Assembly: GCA_033439765.1 (NCBI GenBank)
Contig: JAULSN010000001.1
Span: 682,001 to 746,000 of the forward strand
Length of the DNA: 64,000 bases
Direction of reading: 5' to 3'
Source: Lasiosphaeria ovina
Taxonomy: Eukaryota > Ascomycota > Sordariomycetes > Sordariales > Lasiosphaeriaceae
Of the stretch, positions 55,976 through 64,000 are shown piece by piece. Every line of letters begins with the position of its first letter. Position 1 is the first letter of the stretch. Both the position numbers and the translations under genes were made by a program. The notes below the pieces were generated by a model. That model was not told where the DNA came from, did no database searches, and worked only from the letters and a program-made list of their open reading frames with translations.

Positions 55976-58900
55976 ACGACAAAACGGGGAGGAGGCCTGG
56001 GTGCGGTGTATTATAATATTGTTGCATTCCAGCCCATTGTACTGTAGGGTCGGAGGTAGACATAGAGCAATCAAGCTGCTTATTCCTATTCATGACAGGC
56101 CTCTCGACCCGCTGAAGCGCCCATGATACCTCCAAAGCCAGGAAGCATATAGCCCCGCTTAATCCTTGTGTCTTTCGCCGTTGGATCATAAACTCGGATA
56201 TCGATTACTCTGACTCGCCCATCTTCAACGTATTTGAAAGAAGTATGGGAGTCAGCGACGAAGCTCAGATATGAATGTGGCTCCAAACGTGCGTGATTTT
56301 GAAGTCTGAGATAATAAGTATAATGAACAGCTCCATTCCCGTCTCGCGGGTGAGGAGCCTGGCGGCAAGCCCAAGTGTCCGGATCTTAACCCCTTTTATG
56401 TGGTTGATATGAAAGGCTTGGTTGGATGCGTCTTGCAAATTTCGCAGTCTTGGGAGAGCGTGGTGTGTGCCTACTTCGGCTCACTCTGGTACGCGTGGGA
56501 TAGTTGTTGTTTACTTGCTAGAGTCGTTGTCTTTCTTGGTATAGACGGTGGTATGACGGTGAAATGGGCTGCCGGGTTCGGTGCCCTTGGACGGGCACAT
56601 AAACAAACACCAGCCCAAGGCACATGCGGGAGCATGCCACACGGACTTGATCTACTGTCGAGCTGCTGCAGTAAACGCGGTTTCTTGCCCTTTGTCTATA
56701 TTCTCAGGGGATAACATGCCTACCCCTGGGCTACGCAAGCCAGAGGAAGTGTTGGAAACAGTAACGACAACATCAAGCGCGAGAAGGTGACATCATAGAT
56801 CACCGGGCGTTGTTCCGACGATTATCTACACCACTACTACTTTGTTTGACCTCCAAACCCGAACCTCCGGCCTTACCTAGGTGTAGCGTACGTGCACGCG
56901 TAGTAGCTGACATCAGACCATGAGGCACAGGGCAACACAAGTCGCCCGCTCGAAAGGAGGGCCTCGAAGGTCAGTCTGACACTTGTCTTTCGCTCGCCAC
57001 CATGTTTGTAGCTGGCTTATCATCTGCTGCTACAGGACAAGGTCAGATGCTATGTGAACGGCGATAGTCTCCGATACAAGTGTCTTGGAGTGAGTCAACA
57101 CCCCACAAAGCCGCCCGGCCTGTCAGTCGGGAAAAGAAGTTGCCGAGAGCAAGCGCTTTCGGAGTCGGAAGAGAGAACAGAAGTGTGCGTAATGAGGCCA
57201 CTTTTGTGCCGGTGATCTTTGCTTAACAGCCAGAAAGTTTCCCTTGGTGCGTGCCGCAGCAGCAGAATCGACCAAACAAGACGTTGGAGAGAAGCTGGCA
57301 AAGTTCCCTTGGTGAGGCTAAGTGGCCTACTGACGTTCTTGTGTGGCTTGAGACATTCATGATTGTCCTGATAACACGCTCACGGCTATCTCAATCCGTC
57401 CCCCCCCCCCCACGAGCTAGTGGCGGATAGCATATGATTTTGGTGGACTGACTGTGCGAAAGGGGGGGGTCAGGCGAGCACAAACCGTGCAATATTGAGG
57501 GTCGGGATTTTAGGTCGAGGTGACACGAAATCTGCAGGGCGGGAGCAAGCGGTGGTGTGGTGGGTTGGAAGATCTCAGACTTGTTGGAGCTGTCTTGAGA
57601 ACGATATCCGATTCCCGAATACGCCCGAGGCGAGGACGGCGTACTACGGATACACTTACAGAGAGGGCCGCGTCAACATCGAAGGCACTGCCACCGCCAA
57701 GCACCGGCCGTTTTCGTTGTCCGGTGTTGCTGATCGTGCCCGTGCGGTCTCCGACGTATCCGGGCCTTGCAGGGAGGGAGGGAGGTAGGTTATTTGTTTG
57801 TTTGGGGTAGTGAGCCCGATTGCGGTGTGTATTCCAGATGACTTGGGGTCCCTTCGAGGTAATAATCTGCTCATGGCTTTGGTCTGAATGTTTTGGCTGA
57901 CGAGAGGATTTCATCGTCGAGGTCCTGTAATTAGACTTTGCTATGTGACTGAGCGGCGTAACCTCGAGAGCTTTTGTGCCCCAAGCAGGCTGCAAGGGGC
58001 ACGCAGCACGAGTACCTTGGAATTAAATCAGTCTGGGGTTTGCGATGAAGGACTTGCTCTGCAGTTTCGCAGGCATGCATGCATTGTATTGTTTCTGGTC
58101 TTCAGCTGAAGCCACGGGCCCTTGGTGCTGGGAACCCCAATTCCATGAATTCCATAATGCGTCGGGCCCGAGGAGCTCGATTCTGGTTTGGAAGCCTTGC
58201 TTCGATCCATCGGCCCCCTGAGTCCTGAGTGCAGAGGTGGGCCAATTGTGTTTCTGGATCTGAGCAGTGAGAGCATCATTGACACCCGGGCGTTTGGGCG
58301 CCGGCGAAGTTCCTAGGCGAGCTCCACCCCCGCTTTTCTTTGCAGCACAACTGGTTCGCGCTAAGGCCACGCTAAGTCGCTAACGAGCACGGAGTAAGCC
58401 GCTTGGCAAGTTTGGGCGACGTTTCCTGGTTTTACCGCGGGCAGGGCACACCTCACCGGGCAGTTAACACAAATCCCCCCTACCTGTGCAGTCGTCAGCA
58501 GATCTCGTCCCGTTATTCCGGTATCTGTATGCTGCTGGCTTATCAAGATGATTCAGGACTTGAGAGAAAAGTTTTGCGTTATCAGGAAAGAACAGACTGA
58601 GCGGGAACACCATGGGCGCCCGGATATGGGGGTCTTCCTACTAAGGAGTCAATATGGAAATACACCGATGAAGATGGCCTCGGTGGTTCGTTGTCGCGGG
58701 CTATCTTGCACGTCGGGCTCTGTGTCTTCAACAGCAACAGCCAACAGCCCAATTGGAGAGCCCGAGGGTTAATACGACAACGTACGAGGCAAGAGTTGCG
58801 CCCGAACCAGCTTGCCTAAGGGTACTCCGTGGTCCTCCTGGGCCGGTCCGCGGAGTTTAGAGCTCTGCATACGAGTCTACAGGAGCTTTTAGGGTGATCT

Positions 58901-61201
58901 GCGTCGGCGTTGTCGGTGAGGTCTTTCCTGTTCGGGCTTTCAATTTTCCTGGAAAGTGGAATAGAGCGGACAGGGGCTCATCCTCCCTATGCGGAAATAC
59001 ATCATCAGACTGGGATCGAAGCGATCTCACGGCAGCTGAAGTGCGATTAGCGACGACAACCTGAAAGCGGGACCCCAATGGACACGATCAATCGGAATCT
59101 GCAGATGAACACTACAATACACCACATCAATTGCAGCATTTTGTCCAGACCATGGCCAGCTCCCCAGTTTATTCCCACGAACGACCGATCAATGGCACAC
59201 ACGGGGGGATACGGATACGTATCTAAAACCCAAAGCAGGGTTGTGCTCTGACTGCTTCGAGTGCTTACCTGCCTTGGGTCGCGGCCGGGCCCCGACCTTC
59301 TCCAGCTGGCCAGTCCAAGGCCGGGAAATGCGGCGCTTGGGTTGGCCGCTGGCGGCGCCGACGGAGCAGCACATCCAAAAGATTGCGCCCACAAAGGATG
59401 GGCGGATGCATTTGCCAAGCGTGGCTGCAGAGAGCAAGCTGGAAATGCGAGTGCGTATTCCTACCGCGAGTACGGATGGCGTCGCTTGTTGGGCGACCGA
59501 CTCCACGCTCCACTTCTCGATGCATCAAACCAACAATTACACATGTTTCTGTCGTATTACGGCTTCAATGTGCCCTTATTAATATCTCGAGCCTAGCTCC
59601 GAGTTTGCCGTGCTCAACAGGGCGTCGCCTTGTATAGCAATAAAGCGGACCAGTCAGCGGCTTCCCCGCGGATTAAACTCCCTGCTATAGCAGGGATTGT
59701 TTAGGGGGACGACGGGAGGGTTGCATCGCCCTTCCGTCCTACACTTGGCTTTTGTACGTGCAGCACGGCTTGTTCTGAATTGAGCGAAGGACCAAAGGGG
59801 AATATGTATGCTACTACGGAGTAGTCGTTGTAGCCGCCGCATGAGCGATCAACGCGGATCATAGTGATAGCGCCTTGGTCGGGAGACATCTTGAGAGAAC
59901 ATGCATGATCCAGGATAATTTCATCGATCTCAAATCCCGTCAGCCAGCCCCAAAGGAGATCTCCGACCCGGGTGCGTACTGATTTCGTGGCACAGGAGTC
60001 CATCGGCGCTCTTGGCCACGGCAAGCGGCCTTGAGGGAGCGGAAAGCCAGCCAAGGCCCAGAGTCCAGAGCCCGGAGCTCTTTCAGACGGTTTGCCTTTA
60101 TTCCCTTGGGCTGAGACACGTGAGGGGGGCGTCTAGATTGTGCTGACTCGGTCACGAGAGACGTGGCCCAGGCCGTGAGCGGACAACGTCTTTGCCGGGC
60201 CCACCGCGTATGGCGTATATACCAGATACCTAGACAAAGAGATAAATGATTTGTGTACTAGCGAGTTTGAGATCTACGGGGTACAAGCTTTGTGACTCGT
60301 CGAGGGGACATGGACAGGTACCGGGCCAGCAGCGACGGATTTCGGCGGGACCAGCTTGGAGGTTTCTTCCTCAGTTCGGGCACCCGCCCCGTGTGTAGAA
60401 GTCAAAGGTTGAATGGTATGCTCAGTTAACTGCCTGCGACCATGGAAGGAGGGCTAGACCTGGAAAATCCAAATTATCGGTCTCAATCTAGATTCGGACG
60501 GCGCCATTGGCGAGCCATCGCACACTCCCTGCGTGACGCCAAGCCGCAAGCAGTCGAGCGCTCAGAAGTTGGCCTCGATGACCACCGAATCAATCCCTAG
60601 ACCTAGTGACTGGGCGGGGTGGTGAGTGGAAGAGGCTAACGTAGGTGAGTGTCCAAGCAGGCTCGCTGTCGAGCTTCCATGCCCAAAATTCCTGCTTTGG
60701 TCCTGTAGTAGAGAAATCCCGCCAGCCTCCAGTGGAGGTGCCCAGTTCCGAACCCCCCCTCAGCGCTGCGCTACGTGGATCCAGCCCCCCTGCAAGCTAA
60801 GCACCAAGGCACTCTCTGGCTTGAGGGTGGCCCACTCACCTCACCCGCACAGCCCGCCCTTCCACCCCCTCCTGCCTCAGACGGCCAGTCGCCCCCGGCC
60901 TGCTGTCCTTCCCATTTCCTTTTCAAGGCCGCTGTCGCCCACCCACCTTCTCCACTTCTGGAGCTCATCACCCCATCACGTCCATCCGACATCACTGTGT
61001 CTCCCGGACCCCCGAGGGATTCGCATCAATCGCATCTGCCGACAACCAGTTGCGGACTGCCGGTCGACGACGGTGCTGCTTTTCGAGCCGACGGTTTATC
61101 GATGTTCTGAGCACCATTTCGGCCCGCCTAATGGACGCCGCCCAACCGCTCTGAGTCGACCTCATCGCCATCGAGTTTCTGTGGTGTTTACCTCTGGGAA
61201 A
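55976..61201. other. Gene-poor region of about 5.2 kb
   Basis: No complete gene is supported. It holds an exon-like minus-strand ORF at 56086-56391 (listed separately), a C12 tract at about 57399-57411 facing a G8 tract at about 57463-57470, and short frames such as minus-strand 59701-60054 that look only weakly coding. The last 600 nt carry the pyrimidine-rich leader and promoter of the RING gene. Searches by eye for tRNA A/B boxes, 5S rRNA and repeats found nothing. Confidence 0.55.
56086..56391 (-). CDS. Possible terminal exon of an unrecognised gene
   Basis: Minus-strand frame of about 100 codons ending at 56086. It includes HPRDGNGAVHYTYYLRLQNH, LEPHSYLSFVADSHTSFKY and RVRVIDIRVYDPTAKDT, a balanced, globular-looking composition unlike the shadow frames around it. 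The frame is closed by a TAA just before 56391, and a GGGTTAAG acceptor-like AG sits exactly there. A second possible acceptor, GCCGCCAG, is near 56357. No start codon or upstream exon could be assigned. It converges on MPP beta with only 110 nt between stops. It may be the last exon of a real gene or a relic; I recognise no family. Confidence 0.35.
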
Positions 61202-62757
61202 ATGGCCTTCATAAGCCCAGCCGTGTTGGAAGGGGCGCGGATTGTGGCCAGGCAAGTCACATCGACGGCTGGAGCGGCTGTTACTACCGCCGTTACAAGT
61301 ACGCCGACAGCTGCGCCAACCGGAGCGACTCCAACCACGGCCGCTCCATCTTCCACCGACACCACCACTCTTGCGAACGGGCCCGGAGGTCCCGGCAACA
61401 ACAACTCGGGAAATAATAACAATAACAACAACTCCGGCAGCTCCAACTCATCGCCGCTGCTATTCTTTGTCGCGCTCGGCTTCGGTGTCGTCTTCACCAA
61501 CCTCTGGTAAGTCTCGTCGATAATCGGGATTCGGATGGGTCTTTAACGCGTCATAGGATCATCGTCGGAGTGAAGTACTGCTTCCGCTACAATGCGCGGA
61601 ACCGTCAGATGCGTCTGGCGGAGGATGGCGAGCCGATCAACATGGAGAACATGCCTCGCCCGCACCGCCGCCGCCGCGAGAAGAAGTTGATGACTATGGA
61701 CGAAGTCAACGAGAAGTTTCCCATGCTAAAGTACAAGACCTGGGTTGCGAGCCGCGCCCAGGAAGGTCTCCCAACCCGAGGCGGCGTGTCGGCTCCTCCG
61801 AGCCGGGCAAACAGTATCCACGATGCAGACGGAATCGCGCCAGAGTTACCCTCGAAGGAGCGAGTCTCAACAGAAGATCGGCCGACGACAAGCGTGACCT
61901 CGACCTCTAAGCCTGAACAGAGCCCGCAGCCCGTCCTCAAGGAGAGCACGTCAAGCGCAGTTGATGCGGCACCCCGGGCATCCACCGATTCCAAACTCGT
62001 CCCTACTGTTTCTGAGACTGCCATTGCGGGCAAGGAAGTGAACCGGGCGTCTCAAGACGACGAGGACGACGAGGACGAACATATAAACGCCGCCTTGCCA
62101 CCCGAGTGCATGGGAACTTCGGGTGACACTTGCGCTATCTGCATTGACACATTGGAAGATGACGACGATGTGCGTGGCTTGACGTGCGGTCACGCCTTCC
62201 ATGCGGCCTGCCTGGACCCGTGGTTGACGAGTAGGAGAGCGTGCTGTCCACTGTGCAAGGCCGACTACTACACCCCCAAGCCCCGCCCGCCGGCTGCCGA
62301 ACCGGGCGATGCTGCGGGTGGTGCTGCGGCTACCCCTTTCTCCGAATCCCGTGGTAATCGGATGAATATGCCGAACCGACCTGGGCATACGTTCCTTGGT
62401 CTCAGACGACCGGGGAGAATGATGGGCACCAGCCAGCTTGCTGTCAGGACTCGAACCGCCGAATCGGCTGCAGCGCAGCCCCACAATGCGGACCGTCCTC
62501 GCCTCTTTGGCCGGCCAAGGCAAGGGAACGTGACCCCGTCATCGCCGTCCTCGCCCACCTCGGTCCCCGCTACGCAGTCACCCGACAGACCTGGAAATGT
62601 CAGTTTCTTCTCGGGCTTCAGAACTACTTTCCCCAACATTCTTGGGAACAGGGGGCGAAGCAGCCAGCCGCGGTCCGACGCGGCGACAGCTTCCAGTGCC
62701 AGCCAGGGTGTGTCGCCGTCAAACCTTGAAGCTGGAGTTCGCACTACAGCCAGTTAG
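61202..62757 (+). CDS. Membrane-anchored RING-H2 E3 ubiquitin ligase-like protein
   Basis: Exons 61202-61506 and 61557-62757 with a 50-nt intron encode 501 residues. The N-terminal region is Ser/Thr/Ala-rich, then Asn/Gly-rich (NNNSGNNNNNNNSGSSNSS), and lies outside or in the lumen. One TM segment (LLFFVALGFGVVFTNLWIIVGVKYCF, about 85-110) follows. The cytosolic part has a basic stretch (PHRRRREKK) and a RING-H2 finger at about 294-336: C-x2-C in CAICID, CGHAFH with the H2 pair, and CCPLC at the end. The tail is Pro/Ser-rich. This layout resembles single-TM RING ligases of the Golgi/endosome/vacuole system that ubiquitinate membrane proteins. The long in-frame ORF upstream of 61202 has no conserved features, so I start at the Met before PAVLEGARI. 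Confidence 0.85.
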
Positions 62758-63549
62758 TTGAGCAACAAGAATTTTCCCTGCGAAGACTGGAGCTATATCA
62801 CCAGCATCCGTTACGAATCGATACCCCTTATTTTGATCATGTACATGTACCCTTCGACGTGATTACGACGCAGTTTTGGCCATCACCATTCGCGAAGATT
62901 TTTGTCCTTTTCAAGCCACAACTCTCATTCTTTATTTTTCAGGCCGCGGGCATCCACACAGTCCACGGCACTCGCCGAGATATATCGTATCTCAATCACA
63001 CAGTCGACGGGTATAAACACTACATTGTGGAATACAAGCAGACGCGTCGATCGCACCGATGCATTATGGGGTGGCGTACTTTTAGGCCAGACGAACCCCA
63101 TCACGAGTGCAAGAGATGGATAGTAAACAGGCTAGGCAGCACTTGGGGTTTCGCTTTCACTGTCTCCATCTCAGGGATGCATAGCAAGTGGCGGTTTCAC
63201 GGGTTGGAATGGAAAGGTGCACAGGAACGCCCAAGCATGGAGTTAAATAGGATTTTCATGGCCGTTCCGGCCTGCTAGGTAGTGATTTTAGGAGGCAAAT
63301 ACGTAGCAGCATTTATTGTCTGATTTAGCCACTTGCAAGGTTCAATTATCATCCGATGAGCACACGATCCCAGTTGATTCGTCTCCTGACGAGTAGTTGT
63401 TTTGTGCCTGAGGTCTAGAGACCGAATTGAGACGAGCAAGCGAAGAACCACAGGTGAAGGAACACCTTGCTAGTTACACCTACAGCGTTAGGTTCACGAC
63501 TGCGTAATCTCCCTTGAGCACGTTGATAGATTGCCATCGCAATACATGG
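62758..63549. other. Convergent intergenic spacer
   Basis: 3' flanks of the RING gene and of the DUF3752 gene. A 139-codon plus-strand frame (62859-63278) lacks any recognisable domain and is not called. No repeats are seen. Confidence 0.55.
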
Positions 63550-64000
63550 TCACAGATAGTTCCCCTTCTGAAACCTGTCACCAAAGTTTGCCGCCTTGTT
63601 CAGCAACTGCCGTCTCTGGGCGCCGCTTATCCGTCCGCCCACCGCCATGTCCTTCTCGCGGTCGAACGCCCGCTTGCTGGGGTCGTCCTCTTCCTCGACC
63701 GTCTCCTGGCCCTCAAGGGGCGCAGCCGTGGAGGTGGCGGCCTTTTTCAGTTTCCCTGCCTGTTTCAACGCCTGGTGCTCTTCGACGAGGCTCCGGCCGC
63801 GCGTTTCCTCAGTATACGCGCGGACTCGGGACTCGTCGACGCCTCTCGCCGCTTCGTAGCGCGACGACAACGCATTGCCGCCGCCTCGGCCACCTCCGGC
63901 GGCGTTGGGGTCTTCCCGACCCAGCACCGCGTTGGTCACGCGCCGCATCTTCTCCTCGGGCGTCTCGGTCCACATGCTGCTGATGCCGCCCGACTTGGCG
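63550..64000 (-). CDS. DUF3752/GPALPP-motif protein, 5' end outside window
   Basis: About 150 C-terminal codons; the frame stays open to the window edge, so the N-terminus is missing. It reads WTETPEEKMRRVTNAVLG, then AYTEETRGRSLVEEHQALK, and ends FDREKDMAVGGRISGAQRRQLLNKAANF followed by GDRFQKGNYL. This order (WTETP, RGxSLxExHQ, FDREKDMxxGGxIS, NKAxxFGxRFxKG) is the DUF3752 domain of GPALPP1-like proteins. These are small charged nuclear proteins of unknown function in fungi and animals. The GPALPP motifs themselves would lie upstream of the part seen. Confidence 0.85.
   Translation of the reverse strand, partial: AKSGGISSMWTETPEEKMRRVTNAVLGREDPNAAGGGRGGGNALSSRYEAARGVDESRVRAYTEETRGRSLVEEHQALKQAGKLKKAATSTAAPLEGQETVEEEDDPSKRAFDREKDMAVGGRISGAQRRQLLNKAANFGDRFQKGNYL

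Noticed and set aside
59701..60054. 117-codon minus-strand ORF in the gene-poor region
   Set aside because: Composition is somewhat protein-like but no family, partner exon or start context could be found; mentioned only under the gene-poor gap.
62859..63278. 139-codon plus-strand ORF after the RING gene
   Set aside because: No domain, no promoter-like context and location in a convergent 3' spacer; coding status cannot be supported.

Overview
The window is nuclear DNA of a filamentous ascomycete, most likely a Sordariomycete and perhaps Sordariales. The evidence is GC-rich coding sequence with C/G-biased third positions, many short introns (mostly 48-110 nt) with GTAAGT/GTACGT/GTATGT-type donors and CTRAC branch sites close to the AG, and the gene families present: fungal alpha-aminoadipate lysine synthesis, GPI-type aspartyl protease, alpha/beta-hydrolase-NACHT-ankyrin NLR, and fungal mitoribosomal proteins. 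Species cannot be read from the sequence. I derived splice junctions by hand from reading frame, donor, branch and acceptor signals; every multi-exon model given as intact sums to a whole number of codons.

Layout. 0.7-9 kb: an MCT-like MFS transporter, a WrbA-type flavodoxin quinone reductase, a secreted amidase and a Yae1-like Fe-S adaptor, all on the plus strand. 9.5-15.3 kb: an uncharacterised Pro-rich protein (minus), mitoribosomal uS8m (plus) and a large low-complexity protein (minus). 16.9-21.7 kb: homoisocitrate dehydrogenase LYS12 (plus) and mitochondrial EF-G MEF1 (minus). 22.3-31.4 kb: a GPI-type aspartyl protease, a PLP aminotransferase and an Adp1-like ABC transporter with EGF-like ectodomain. 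31.8-36 kb: mS26/Pet123 and the ribosome-assembly GTPase NOG2 in divergent orientation. 36.4-44.3 kb: an accessory-looking block with an APH-like phosphotransferase, a small acidic protein and an NLR-type protein interrupted by a frameshift. 45-56 kb: a DsbA/thioredoxin-like protein, mS38/Cox24, an NAD-dependent epimerase, a GH36 raffinose-synthase-like enzyme and the MPP beta subunit. 56-61.2 kb: a gene-poor stretch with one orphan exon-like ORF. 61.2-64 kb: a membrane RING-H2 protein and the truncated end of a DUF3752/GPALPP-type gene.

How the genes relate. Five genes serve mitochondrial translation or protein import (uS8m, MEF1, mS26, mS38, MPP beta). Two serve cytosolic ribosome biology (NOG2; Yae1, whose known client Rli1 acts in ribosome recycling). 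The strongest non-coding finding is an H/ACA snoRNA in the 416-nt intron of NOG2. Its first pocket is complementary to the 25S rRNA segment around yeast U2258, the target of snR191, which is also hosted in NOG2 in Saccharomyces. Other points of interest are the NLR frameshift with highly similar ankyrin units, a GC-rich repeat present twice beside interstitial CCCTAA tracts, a C-terminal Leu-Ala-Trp on the Yae1-like protein, and several short tandem duplications in promoters or spacers.
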